Notes: generated by a model from the letters alone, not told the origin. A DNA stretch of 15,413 nucleotides from Paludibacter sp. (GCA_031284665.1 JAITXR010000238.1:1-15413), one strand, 5' to 3'; counted from the first letter of the stretch, positions 1 through 7,850 are shown. Program-made: numbers and translations.

Positions 1-422
1 CCGCAATAGACGAATCCAAGTTTCGCGTGCAGACGAATACTTGCCTCATTATCAGCATCAATTACGCCTACAAGTGTATGAATATTATTGTTTTTTGCCT
101 GCGCAATAAGCCTTTGGAGCAAAATTTCGCCAATGCCCGATTGATGATAATCGGGATGAACATACACCGAATGTTCGACAGTAAATTTATAACCTTCGTA
201 ATGCCGAAAATCGCCATAAGTAGCAAATCCCAGCAATTTATTATTGTCGTCGAAACAACCGATAACCGGAATTTGTCTGTTTTTTCGGAGCGCGTACCAT
301 TCGGAAATTGCTTGCGGGCTGCGCGGAGCATAGTCGTACAAGGCAGTAGTATTGGCAATTGCCCAATTAAAAATTTCGAGAATTTCGCCAAGTTGATGTT
401 CGGAACATTCTTTTATTATCAT
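1..422 (-). CDS. GNAT N-acetyltransferase, phosphinothricin/MnaT-like; 3' end cut by window edge
   Basis: Reading leftward from an ATG at 422 gives 140 open codons up to the window edge. The protein looks like a GCN5-related N-acetyltransferase of the phosphinothricin/methionine-sulfone acetyltransferase (PAT, YncA/MnaT) subgroup, which moves an acetyl group from acetyl-CoA to a small amine. The acetyl-CoA loop motif Q/RxxGxG/A is present as QSGIGE at residues 94-99, after the strand VEHSVYVHPDY (82-92). The subgroup-typical helix and strand NEASIRLHAKLGF follow at 125-137. Family members are about 165-175 residues long, so roughly the last 25-35 residues lie outside the window. It is divergent from the PqqD-like gene. 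Two CAAAAATA blocks at 443-450 and 427-434 read as TATTTTTG on its own strand and could be -7 boxes, but neither has a well-spaced -33 partner. The substrate cannot be told from the sequence. Confidence 0.86.
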   Translation of the reverse strand, partial: MIIKECSEHQLGEILEIFNWAIANTTALYDYAPRSPQAISEWYALRKNRQIPVIGCFDDNNKLLGFATYGDFRHYEGYKFTVEHSVYVHPDYHQSGIGEILLQRLIAQAKNNNIHTLVGVIDADNEASIRLHAKLGFVYC

Positions 423-467
423 TAGTCAAAAATATTTTGCTGCAAAAATATCAAAAAGAGAAGTAAG

Positions 468-502
468 TTTTGAATAAATTTGTAAAATAAATACTAATTT
501 TG
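468..502 (+). promoter_or_regulatory. Candidate Bacteroidota promoter for the PqqD-kinase-peptidase genes
   Basis: A -33 element TTTTG at 468-472 is followed after 22 nt by TAATTTTG at 495-502, matching the Bacteroidota -7 consensus TAnnTTTG. The spacer is slightly longer than the usual 19-21 nt. Transcription would start near 508-510, about 25 nt before the ATG at 533. A second TAnnTTTG match (TAAATTTG, 475-482) has no partner at the right distance. Confidence 0.5.
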
Positions 503-532
503 TAAATGTTTTTTTAATCTCAACTTTCGTAT

Positions 533-811
533 ATGGACATATCGACATTTATCGCTCTGAAAAAAAATTATGTGGCTCGCTCGGTTGCTAACGAACTGAT
601 TGTGGTGCCGCTTACCAATAATGTGGCTCAAATGAACACGCTTTATACTCTGAACGAAACCGGAAAATTTGTTTGGGAAAACGTTCAGCCCGACAGCACA
701 ATAGATAATCTTGCCCAAAAAATGACCGAAGAATTTGATGTCAATCAAGCAACTGCGCTCGGCGATATTCAAAAATTTCTCGACAGTATCCAAACCAAAC
801 TTACCAAATAA
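533..811 (+). CDS. PqqD-like (RRE-fold) peptide-binding protein, 92 aa
   Basis: This small protein has the layout of the PqqD family: a first strand region (ELIVVPL, residues 21-27), the signature LNETGKFVWE (40-49), then two helices of the form 'tiDnLaqkmteEFdV...Di.kFLdsi' to the end. PqqD-like domains are winged-helix RiPP recognition elements that hold the leader of a ribosomal precursor peptide and present it to a modifying enzyme. The length (92 aa) is normal for a free-standing PqqD. The next gene, an HPr-kinase-like protein, starts one base after its stop, so the two are surely co-transcribed and probably translationally coupled. No PQQ pathway gene (pqqB, C, E) and no obvious precursor peptide is adjacent. 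The family call rests on the signature and the gene context; the partner peptide is unknown. Confidence 0.75.
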   Translation: MDISTFIALKKNYVARSVANELIVVPLTNNVAQMNTLYTLNETGKFVWENVQPDSTIDNLAQKMTEEFDVNQATALGDIQKFLDSIQTKLTK

Positions 812-812
812 A

Positions 813-1670
813 GTGAGCAGCGTTAAATTAGAAATAGCCGAATTTATTGTCGAATTACATTCACAATACTCAATAAATCTTGAACAGGGGTTTATTCCTT
901 TTGCTATCGACAGTTCCGAAAAATCGGCAGATGTGCTGCTCGATTGCCATTTGTTTGACCAATTGCACGAGCCTGAAACGAAAACTGAAGTCTTCGATTC
1001 GGCGGATAATAATTGCCGTTTTTTCAAAATCTACAAAACGGCTGACAGTCTGTATTTTGAGATATTCGACCAAGAAAATAACAGCCAAATTCAACAAATT
1101 GGCATTCTCTCGGCTGATTTTCGGCATTGGGATGTATATTGCCGTGCTGACGGCGATGGTGGCATTACTCCACTTCGTTATCCGCTCGCACCTATCATTA
1201 TGCAATATCTTGCATTACAGCACGATGCGATAATGATTCACTCCTCGTGTGTAACTGATGGGGTAACAGGGCGATTGTTTTCAGGCTTTTCGGGAGTAGG
1301 GAAAAGTACAATGGCAGGAATTTGGAACAAGCAGGGATACACGGTTGTAAACGACGATAGACTGCTCGTTCGCCTGCAAAACGGGAAAATAGTGGCGTAC
1401 AACACCCCAATGTATTACGCCGACCGCCCGAAAAAAGCATTGTTAAACGAAATTTTTCTTATCAGCCACGCGCCGCAAAACCGGAAACAGCAAATTTCAG
1501 GCTCTGCGGCAGTATCAAAAGTGATGGCTTTTTGCATTCAAAATAATTTTGAGCCTGTATTTATTGAACATAATATTGATGTAATATCAAAAATTTGCAG
1601 CAGTGTAAAGGTATTTACATTGGGGTTTGTGCCGGATAACGATATTGTTGATTTTATTATAAATAACTGA
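813..1670 (+). CDS. HPr kinase-like P-loop protein (PqqD-associated type), 285 aa
   Basis: The C-terminal half matches the HPr kinase/phosphorylase catalytic fold: IHSS at residues 143-146, a Walker A loop GFSGVGKST at 158-166 and VVNDD at 178-182, in the place of the VADD segment of HPr kinase. The N-terminal 120 residues are not the HPr kinase N-terminal domain and are unrecognised. The HPr kinase signature (ErxGxGiinV type) was not seen, so HPr is an unlikely substrate. Homologues beside PqqD-like proteins include the precursor-peptide serine kinases of some lasso peptide clusters (for example paeninodin). I chose the GTG at 813, directly after the upstream stop (809-811), over an in-frame ATG at 735, which would add 26 residues read out of frame through the PqqD gene. 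The peptidase gene follows after 19 bp. Confidence 0.76.
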   Translation: MSSVKLEIAEFIVELHSQYSINLEQGFIPFAIDSSEKSADVLLDCHLFDQLHEPETKTEVFDSADNNCRFFKIYKTADSLYFEIFDQENNSQIQQIGILSADFRHWDVYCRADGDGGITPLRYPLAPIIMQYLALQHDAIMIHSSCVTDGVTGRLFSGFSGVGKSTMAGIWNKQGYTVVNDDRLLVRLQNGKIVAYNTPMYYADRPKKALLNEIFLISHAPQNRKQQISGSAAVSKVMAFCIQNNFEPVFIEHNIDVISKICSSVKVFTLGFVPDNDIVDFIINN

Positions 1671-1689
1671 TATTTAAGAAAAACGCAAA

Positions 1690-2157
1690 ATGAAATCAGC
1701 GCAAAATATTGATTATTTGGAACTTACCAAAACCTTACTCGCCGAACATCCTGTAGAAATATTGCTCAAAGGAATGAGTATGTTTCCTACACTCAAAGAA
1801 GGCGAAAGGGCTGTAATTGAGCAAATAAGCGATTTGAAAACATTGCGCAAAGGTGATATTATTGCTTTTCGGAAAGATGCCGAAATAATTTGTCATCGAG
1901 TGTTGAAAATTGAAGAAACCGGCGACAAAACGTTAATTACTACTGCCGGCGATAATAATAATTTGAGCGACAAAGCAATAGAATTTGAAGATGTTTACGG
2001 GAAAATGATTTCGCATAAAACAAAAAAAGGTTTATATCAATCGTCCGGTAGTTTGAAAATGAAATTTTACAAAGTATTATTTATAAATCTGCCGTGGATA
2101 ACAAAAAAATTTTACAAAGTAATTCAAAAACTTAAAAAACTAATAAAAAAACAATAA
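1690..2157 (+). CDS. S24/S26-family peptidase, SipW/ER signal-peptidase type, 155 aa
   Basis: The motif KGMSMFPTL at residues 27-35 contains the nucleophile serine (Ser30) of signal peptidase I enzymes (SMxPT). GDIIAF (55-60) is the usual following strand, and CHRV (68-71) puts a histidine (His69) where S26B enzymes of archaea, the ER and SipW carry their general base; bacterial LepB has lysine instead. GDNN (87-90) is a further conserved box. There is no N-terminal membrane anchor. A moderately hydrophobic stretch (FYKVLFINLPW, 126-136) is followed by a lysine-rich tail, which could bind the membrane surface. Last gene of a three-gene set after the PqqD-like and kinase genes, 19 bp downstream of the kinase. 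A maturation role (leader removal) is inferred from context; a LexA-like S24 function is less likely because no DNA-binding domain is present. Confidence 0.76.
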   Translation: MKSAQNIDYLELTKTLLAEHPVEILLKGMSMFPTLKEGERAVIEQISDLKTLRKGDIIAFRKDAEIICHRVLKIEETGDKTLITTAGDNNNLSDKAIEFEDVYGKMISHKTKKGLYQSSGSLKMKFYKVLFINLPWITKKFYKVIQKLKKLIKKQ

Positions 2158-2158
2158 A

Positions 2159-2201
2159 CGGAGAGCGGAGAGTGGTACACGTTACACGGTAAACGGTACA
2201 C
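2159..2201. repeat. Heptanucleotide tandem arrays: CGGAGAG x2 and GGTACAC x4
   Basis: CGGAGAG occurs twice back to back at 2159-2172. After one base, four 7-nt units follow at 2174-2201: GGTACAC, GTTACAC, GGTAAAC, GGTACAC. The period is exactly 7 and no open reading frame of note uses it. A degenerate version of the GGTACAC array is found again at 5245-5265. Confidence 0.8.
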
Positions 2202-2235
2202 GAAAAGACTACTAATTTGTAAGTTAATCACTTTA

Positions 2236-2256
2236 TTCCTTGTTCCTTGTTCTTTG
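2236..2256. repeat. Heptanucleotide tandem array TTCCTTG x3 upstream of gltX
   Basis: Units TTCCTTG, TTCCTTG and TTCTTTG run without gaps at 2236-2256, and two weaker units (TTCATTA, TTCTAAA) continue the phase to 2270. A single TTAATCA at 2224-2230 is the same heptamer that ends the array after porQ. No clear TAnnTTTG promoter was found in the spacer 2158-2285, so gltX may be transcribed from upstream or from a promoter hidden in these repeats. Confidence 0.75.
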
Positions 2257-2285
2257 TTCATTATTCTAAAAACAACAATAAATCT

Positions 2286-3806
2286 ATGAAAAAAGTAAGA
2301 GTTCGTTTTGCTCCAAGTCCCACCGGAGCATTGCACATTGGCGGAGTTCGTACCGCTCTCTATAATTATTTATTTGCCCGCCAACATCAGGGCGACTTTA
2401 TTTTGCGCATTGAAGATACCGACTCGGCACGTTTTGTACCCGGAGCCGAAGATTATATTGTAGAATCGCTTCGCTGGCTGGGAATAAATGTTGACGAAGG
2501 AATCGGCGTTGAAGGCAAAGGCTTGCACGCCCCATACCGACAAAGCGAAAGGCGCAAAATTTATGTTCAATACGTTGACCAACTTTTGGATTCCGGCAAA
2601 GCATATTTTGCTTTCGACACGCCCGAAGAATTGGATGCCAAACGAAACGAAATTGCTAATTTTCAATACGATGCATCTACACGCAATGTAATGAAAAACT
2701 CACTGACAATTTCTGCCGCCGAAGTAAAAGAACGTTTGGCAAACGGCGAAAAATATGTAGTGCGCATTAAAATTGAGCCCGAACAAGAAGTTGTAGTTCA
2801 CGACCTTATACGCGGCGATGTGAAAATTAATTCGTCGAGAATTGACGATAAAGTGCTCTGGAAATCGGCTGACGGACTGCCAACTTATCATTTGGCAAAT
2901 ATTGTTGACGACCATTTGATGGAAATTTCGCACGTCATTCGTGGTGAAGAATGGTTGCCATCGGCTCCGCTGCACGTTTTGCTATATCGATATTTCGGAT
3001 GGGAAGATTCTATGCCGCAATTTGCGCATTTACCGTTATTGCTCAAACCTGATGGCAATGGAAAATTGAGCAAGCGCGACGGCGACCGACTTGGATTTCC
3101 TGTTTTTCCGCTCAATTGGACTGACCCGAAAAGCGGCGAACAGTCGTCGGGTTATCGCGAAGCAGGATATTTTCCCGAAGCAGTTATCAATTTTTTGGCG
3201 TTGCTGGGTTGGAATCCGGGTGGCAGCGAACAGGAAATTTTCTCGATTGAAGAACTTGTCAATCTATTTTCGCTCGAAAGAGTGTCGAAAAGCGGCGCAA
3301 AATTCGATTACGAAAAGGCTAAGTGGTTTAATCACAAATATCTGCAACAACGCCCTGTTGACGAAATTGCTCTCGAATTTAACAAAATATTAATCAACCA
3401 AGATATTTTCGAAGATTCGGAAAAATTAATACGAATTACAGCATTGATGCGCGAAAGAGCAAATTTTATTTCCGATTTGTGGAACGATGCAAAATTCTTT
3501 TTTGTTGCACCTGCCGAATATGACGAAAAAACTGTGCAAAAACGCTGGAAAACCGACTCGCCACAGCAACTTGCCGAACTTGCCGATTTCTTTGCCGAAC
3601 TTGCCGATTTTACGGCTGTCAATGCCGAAACACTTACTATGCAATGGCTTGCCGACAAAGGCTATGGCGTTGGAGTGGTAATGAACGCCCTGCGACTTGC
3701 GCTGGTGGGCGAAGGCAAAGGTCCGCATATTTTTGATATTACCGAAATTTTGGGTAAAGACGAAACTGTTACACGAATTAAGACTGCTATCGAAACTCTG
3801 GCATAA
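2286..3806 (+). CDS. gltX: Glutamyl-tRNA synthetase, 506 aa
   Basis: This class I aminoacyl-tRNA synthetase joins glutamate to tRNA-Glu in the cytoplasm. The N-terminus [16 protein letters not shown] carries the HIGH-type motif HIGG at residues 17-20, [12 protein letters not shown] (38-49) is the conserved ATP/glutamate pocket, and the second signature [10 protein letters not shown] (259-268) contains the KMSKS-type loop as KLSKR. The C-terminal third is the helical anticodon-binding domain. Full length for Bacteroidota GltX. The ATG at 2286 was chosen because it gives the family-standard start [11 protein letters not shown]; an in-frame ATG at 2247 would add 13 residues read through repeat DNA. 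A flippase gene follows after 22 bp and is probably on the same transcript. A 21-bp tandem duplication lies within the gene. Confidence 0.97.
   Translation: MKKVRVRFAPSPTGALHIGGVRTALYNYLFARQHQGDFILRIEDTDSARFVPGAEDYIVESLRWLGINVDEGIGVEGKGLHAPYRQSERRKIYVQYVDQLLDSGKAYFAFDTPEELDAKRNEIANFQYDASTRNVMKNSLTISAAEVKERLANGEKYVVRIKIEPEQEVVVHDLIRGDVKINSSRIDDKVLWKSADGLPTYHLANIVDDHLMEISHVIRGEEWLPSAPLHVLLYRYFGWEDSMPQFAHLPLLLKPDGNGKLSKRDGDRLGFPVFPLNWTDPKSGEQSSGYREAGYFPEAVINFLALLGWNPGGSEQEIFSIEELVNLFSLERVSKSGAKFDYEKAKWFNHKYLQQRPVDEIALEFNKILINQDIFEDSEKLIRITALMRERANFISDLWNDAKFFFVAPAEYDEKTVQKRWKTDSPQQLAELADFFAELADFTAVNAETLTMQWLADKGYGVGVVMNALRLALVGEGKGPHIFDITEILGKDETVTRIKTAIETLA
3571..3610 (+). repeat. In-frame 21-bp tandem duplication inside gltX
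   Basis: The 19-mer TTGCCGAACTTGCCGATTT occurs at 3571-3589 and again at 3592-3610, a period of 21 bp. It encodes LAELADF followed by FAELADF (residues 429-442) in the anticodon-binding domain, so the duplication preserves the frame. Confidence 0.85.
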
Positions 3807-3828
3807 CGCCACGCTAAAACCCTAAAAA

Positions 3829-5211
3829 ATGCAACTCGGACGAAAAGACCTGATTTGGACTTATGCCGCTACATCTATGCGATTGATAAGTGGTGCGTGT
3901 ATTCTGCCCTTTTCGCTCAAAATGTTTCCAAGCGAAGAAATGGGAGTATGGCAAATATTTTTGCAATTTATCACCGTTCCCGCAATTCTCGATTTTGGAT
4001 TTGCAAATTCATTTGTTCGTAATATAACTTACGTTTTCAGCGGTGCAAAGGAACTGCGAACTACCGGTTTCGGCACAACCCCCACCGATAGCGAAATTGA
4101 CTATGGTTTGCTCAAAAGTTTGCTACGCGCAATGAGGTTTTTTTACGGCGTGCTGGCAGTCATTTTTTTACTGCTTTTTACGGTTGCGGGCAGTTTTTAC
4201 CTTCATTCGATATTAAAATCTTACAGTGGCGACACTACTAATATCTGGGTTGCATGGCTGCTATTTGGCGGTGCGCTTGCCTACGAAGTTTACACATATT
4301 ACTACAACGCAATACTTGTAGGTAGAGGGCAAGTAAAAACTTCGCAAAAAATCACTATTTTGGCTCAGTCCACACGAATAGTTGTTACCATCGCGTTACT
4401 GCTTTTGGGCTTGAAACTGCTGGCATTAGTGATAGGATTATTAGCAGCCGACATCATAAGCCGCAGCATTGCCACCCGTATGTTTTACGACCGCCACACA
4501 AAAGACCGACTTGCCGCCGCGAGTGTTACTATGCCTGTCCGCAAAACCATAAAAACGCTTGCGCCCAACGCCTTTAAGGTTGGAATAATGACTGTCGGGG
4601 TTTTCTTGCGCCAAAAAGCAATAGTGCTGATTGCGCCATATTTTTTGCCACTTTCGCTAATTGCCTCATTTGGCACATCAAAGCAAATAATTGATATGAT
4701 TTCCGGTTTGGGCAATGCTTGGTGGGGTGCATTTCATCCGCAAGCCACACAATACACTATGCAAAACCGCAAGGACGACCTGAAACGAATGTATATAAAA
4801 TCAATAGGAGCGGCTCTGTTGTCGTTTGTGGTTTTGGGAACTGCTTTTGTGCTGACAGGCAATATTATTCTGGATTTTATTAACAGCAAGACATTTTTAT
4901 TGCCTCAATTTTGCCTTATTGTGATGCTGATATTTTCGTTTTTAGACCTCACTCAAGCAATTTCTTCCGGTTTTTTACTTGTAGGCAATCAAGTTCCTTT
5001 CTATAAATCGAACCTTGTAGCGGGTGCTTTGACAGTTGGGATTTTATTGTTAATGTTCTACTTTACCAATCTTGGCGTATGGAGTTTAATTTTGTCGAGT
5101 GGTTTAGCAATGAGCGTTTATCTTTTTTGGAAATGGCCGGTTGTCGTAATTCGCGATTTGGAAATCAAGTTTAGCGATATTTTAATGACTATCAAAAATA
5201 CACACAGATAA
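3829..5211 (+). CDS. Polysaccharide flippase-like membrane protein (Wzx/MOP superfamily), 460 aa
   Basis: The protein is highly hydrophobic, with around 12 candidate membrane spans spread over its length, and has the build of the oligosaccharide flippase (Wzx, PST) branch of the MOP superfamily. Such proteins move lipid-linked sugar units across the inner membrane. The N-terminal part (LIWTYAATSMRLISGACILP, then DFGFANSFVRNITYVFSGAKEL) matches the conserved first helices and loop of Bacteroidota members. The middle has the typical YYNAILVGRGQV turn, and the second half starts with NAFKVGIMTVGVFLRQKA. It follows gltX by 22 bp. No glycosyltransferases or polymerase are next to it, so this is not a normal capsule or O-antigen locus. 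Which glycan it moves cannot be read from the sequence; a MurJ role is unlikely but not excluded. Confidence 0.82.
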   Translation: MQLGRKDLIWTYAATSMRLISGACILPFSLKMFPSEEMGVWQIFLQFITVPAILDFGFANSFVRNITYVFSGAKELRTTGFGTTPTDSEIDYGLLKSLLRAMRFFYGVLAVIFLLLFTVAGSFYLHSILKSYSGDTTNIWVAWLLFGGALAYEVYTYYYNAILVGRGQVKTSQKITILAQSTRIVVTIALLLLGLKLLALVIGLLAADIISRSIATRMFYDRHTKDRLAAASVTMPVRKTIKTLAPNAFKVGIMTVGVFLRQKAIVLIAPYFLPLSLIASFGTSKQIIDMISGLGNAWWGAFHPQATQYTMQNRKDDLKRMYIKSIGAALLSFVVLGTAFVLTGNIILDFINSKTFLLPQFCLIVMLIFSFLDLTQAISSGFLLVGNQVPFYKSNLVAGALTVGILLLMFYFTNLGVWSLILSSGLAMSVYLFWKWPVVVIRDLEIKFSDILMTIKNTHR

Positions 5212-5215
5212 CGGA

Positions 5216-5294
5216 TTAATGATTAATGGTTAATTGTAAATCAGGGTACACGGAACGGGACACACATCTGCAATCGGTCTTTGTCTTTTGTCTT
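5216..5294. repeat. Three heptanucleotide arrays in the flippase-GH2 spacer
   Basis: Three arrays, all with a 7-nt period, fill most of the 109-bp spacer. Units TTAATGA, TTAATGG, TTAATTG and TAAATCA lie at 5216-5243; GGTACAC, GGAACGG and GACACAC at 5245-5265; TTGTCTT twice at 5281-5294. The first resembles the array after porQ (9181-9215) and the second the array at 2174-2201. No TAnnTTTG promoter was seen ahead of the GH2 gene in this spacer. Confidence 0.72.
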
Positions 5295-5320
5295 TTTTAA
5301 TCTTAAATAACCAAAATATT

Positions 5321-7744
5321 ATGAAACAAATTTTTTCACTCCTCGCTATTTTCTCAGCCGTTTTTATTATGGCTCAAAGTCGGCAAACAATAAATTTTGA
5401 TTCCGACTGGAAATTTTCGCTCACTGCCGATAGTACCGCCATTGCGCCGGACTTTAACGATGCTGATTGGCGAAAACTCAATTTGCCTCACGATTGGAGT
5501 ATCGAAGGCGAAAATCTGCAAAATGCCTCAGGTGGTGGCAATATGGGATATTTTCCTGCCGGTATCGCTTGGTATCGCAAAAGTTTTAATCTCGCAAATT
5601 TTGATAAAAACCAGAAATGGAGCATTGAGTTCGACGGCGTGTATATGAACAGTGATGTGTGGATTAATGGCAAACATCTTGGGCATTATCCCTATGGTTA
5701 TTCGAGTTTTGCCTACGACCTTACGCCGTTTCTGAAAGCGAAAAACAATCTGATTGCCGTTCGTGTTGATAATAGTTTGCAGCCAAATTCGCGCTGGTAC
5801 ACAGGCTCGGGAATTTATCGGCACGTACGTTTGCTGCGTAGCGAAAAACTTCATTTTGAGCGTTTTGGGATTTTTATTTATACCCAAAATATTGATAATA
5901 ATAATGCTACACTTAAATATAATGTAAGTATTATTAACGAAAATATTTTAGCAACAAAAAATACAAATCTCGAAATCTCTATTTATAATTCTCAAAATAA
6001 AATAGTTAGTTCTGCCGTTTTGCCGTTTGCGTTAGATGCAGACTCAAAAACAACTGTTACAGGCGAAATACAGGTTGAAAATCCGCAATTATGGTCGCTC
6101 GACAATCCTGAACTTTACTCATTTACGGCAAAAATAGTGTCGGGCAAAAAGGAAATCGACCGTAAAACAGAAAAAATCGGCATTCGCAGCCTTGAATACG
6201 ATGTGGATAAAGGTTTCCTGCTTAATGGTAAAGCGGTGAAAATGAAAGGAGTAAACCTGCATCACGATGCCGGTGGGGTAGGGGCAGCAGTGCCTGAGCG
6301 AGTGTGGGAACGGCGGCTCGAAATTCTGAAAGCCGGCGGATGCAATGCCATTCGGACTGCTCATAATATTCCGGCGCCCGAATTTTTGGATTTGTGCGAC
6401 CGTATGGGCTTTTTGGTTATGGACGAGGCTTTCGACGAGTGGATTTATGGCAAACGGACATATTCGTACAAACTTTATTTTAAAGATTACTACGAAAAAG
6501 ATTTACTTGCTATGCTCCTTCGCGACCGCAATCATCCTTCGGTGGTAATGTGGAGTATTGGCAACGAAATCCCCGACCAATCGTCGGATGTTGGTGCTTA
6601 TTGGGCAAAAACGCTTATCGATATTTGCCATCGCCACGACCCCACGCGCCTTGTAACATCGGGTAACGATAATATTGCCTCCGACGGACACGCTGCTACG
6701 CCCGAATTTCTTGCGGCTTTTAGCAACGATATTGTAGGTTACAATTATGGCGACCGCTGGCGCGACAGGCGTGAATTGATTTACAGCATCGACCGCCACG
6801 ACCATCCAGATTGGCGAATTGTGGGAAGCGAAACCGGTAGTATTGGCGGAGCACGAGGAATGTATCGTATTGGTAATCACAAAGATAAGTTTGAGGCATT
6901 GTACAACACGCGCTTTGTGGATGTGGAGCAACGTTGGAAATTTACATTATTACACGATTATGTTATTGGTGATTTTATGTGGACAGGAATTGACTATTAT
7001 GGCGAAAGTTATTGGGCATCGCGCGGAGCAACATCGGGAATAATCGACAATTGCGGTTTTGAAAAAGACGGATATTATTTTTTCAAAAGTATCTGGACTG
7101 CCGAGCCGGTGCTGCATCTAATGCCTCATTGGAATTGGGAAGGGCGCGAAGGACAAATAATCCCTGTAATTTGCTTTACAAATTGCGATACTGTGGAATT
7201 GTTTGTAAACGGCAAATCGTATGGAACTAAATATCTTGAATTTCCGCGCAAAGGCACTCAGGGTGGTTGGAATACTTATCCCGCCGGAAAAGTAAATACT
7301 TCTACCGCCGATTTGCATTTGTCGTGGGATGTGGCTTACCAAAAAGGCGAGATAAAAGCCATTGGCAGAAAAAATGGCAAAGAAATTACGACACAAATTG
7401 TTACCGCCGATGCCCCTGCATCTATTCGCCTGTCAGCCGACCGAAACGTTATAAAAGCACAGCCTTCGGATGTAGCACATATAAAGGTAGAGATTTTGGA
7501 TAAAAACGGAAATATTGTGCCTTATGCCGATAATTTGGTGAAATTTAATGTTAGTGGCGGGAAACTTATAGGAGTCGAAAGTGGCAATATGCAAGATTTG
7601 TCGTCGTGTAAAATTGCTGAGCGAAAAGCCTTTAACGGACTTTGTCTGGCAATAGTACAAGCCGAAAAAGCAGGGAAAATAATCATTACCGCAAATTCCG
7701 ATGACCTTACGGGCGACCGAATTGTAGTAAGTAGTGAAGAATAA
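5321..7744 (+). CDS. Exported glycoside hydrolase family 2 protein, beta-galactosidase type, 807 aa
   Basis: A signal peptide (MKQIFSLLAIFSAVFIMAQ) is followed by the GH2 domain order: sugar-binding jelly roll (about 20-180), immunoglobulin-like domain (180-290) and TIM barrel (290-590). The acid/base glutamate is in WSIGNEIPD (Glu416) and the likely nucleophile in VGSETGS (Glu504); HHDAGGVGAAVP (314-325) and RTAHNIPAPEF are typical barrel segments. The C-terminus resembles DUF4982 (605-690, FTNCDTVELFVNGKSYG) and GH2 domain 5 (700-800), common in Bacteroidota beta-galactosidases. Beta-galactosidase is likely, but beta-glucuronidase or beta-mannosidase activity cannot be excluded. No T9SS sorting domain is present, so a periplasmic location is likely. 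The ATG at 5321 was chosen because it begins the signal peptide. No SusC/SusD pair or sensor is adjacent. Confidence 0.93.
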   Translation: MKQIFSLLAIFSAVFIMAQSRQTINFDSDWKFSLTADSTAIAPDFNDADWRKLNLPHDWSIEGENLQNASGGGNMGYFPAGIAWYRKSFNLANFDKNQKWSIEFDGVYMNSDVWINGKHLGHYPYGYSSFAYDLTPFLKAKNNLIAVRVDNSLQPNSRWYTGSGIYRHVRLLRSEKLHFERFGIFIYTQNIDNNNATLKYNVSIINENILATKNTNLEISIYNSQNKIVSSAVLPFALDADSKTTVTGEIQVENPQLWSLDNPELYSFTAKIVSGKKEIDRKTEKIGIRSLEYDVDKGFLLNGKAVKMKGVNLHHDAGGVGAAVPERVWERRLEILKAGGCNAIRTAHNIPAPEFLDLCDRMGFLVMDEAFDEWIYGKRTYSYKLYFKDYYEKDLLAMLLRDRNHPSVVMWSIGNEIPDQSSDVGAYWAKTLIDICHRHDPTRLVTSGNDNIASDGHAATPEFLAAFSNDIVGYNYGDRWRDRRELIYSIDRHDHPDWRIVGSETGSIGGARGMYRIGNHKDKFEALYNTRFVDVEQRWKFTLLHDYVIGDFMWTGIDYYGESYWASRGATSGIIDNCGFEKDGYYFFKSIWTAEPVLHLMPHWNWEGREGQIIPVICFTNCDTVELFVNGKSYGTKYLEFPRKGTQGGWNTYPAGKVNTSTADLHLSWDVAYQKGEIKAIGRKNGKEITTQIVTADAPASIRLSADRNVIKAQPSDVAHIKVEILDKNGNIVPYADNLVKFNVSGGKLIGVESGNMQDLSSCKIAERKAFNGLCLAIVQAEKAGKIIITANSDDLTGDRIVVSSEE

Positions 7745-7750
7745 AGACAA

Positions 7751-7806
7751 TTGAAAATTGAAAATTATGCAATAAACAATTTGCCAATAAACAATGTGCC
7801 AATTAA
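7751..7806. repeat. Tandem arrays TTGAAAA x2 and CAATAAACAATnTGC x2
   Basis: TTGAAAA is repeated at 7751-7757 and 7758-7764. The 15-mer CAATAAACAATTTGC (7770-7784) is followed directly by CAATAAACAATGTGC (7785-7799), 14 of 15 identical, and a partial unit CAATTAA (7800-7806). Confidence 0.75.
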
Positions 7807-7850
7807 GGAATGAAGAAATTTAGAAATGAAGAGAATTGAAAATTATTTAA

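Noticed and set aside
27..425. 132-codon rightward open frame at the left edge
   Set aside because: It lies antisense to the GNAT gene, whose acetyl-CoA motif and family pattern are clear on the other strand.
813..1670. Genuine HPr kinase/phosphorylase (hprK)
   Set aside because: The N-terminal domain differs, the HPr kinase signature after the P-loop was not found, and the neighbours are PqqD-like and peptidase genes rather than ptsH.
2159..2256. CRISPR-like array or operator cluster before gltX
   Set aside because: Units are 7 nt with no unique spacers and lack dyad symmetry, so they are neither CRISPR repeats nor typical operators.
3332..3812. Leftward open frames of 108 and 128 codons at the end of gltX
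   Set aside because: They are antisense to the conserved anticodon-binding domain of gltX and have no recognisable protein features.
6503..6931. 142-codon leftward open frame within the GH2 gene
   Set aside because: It is the complement of the conserved GH2 catalytic barrel and has no start context or family pattern.
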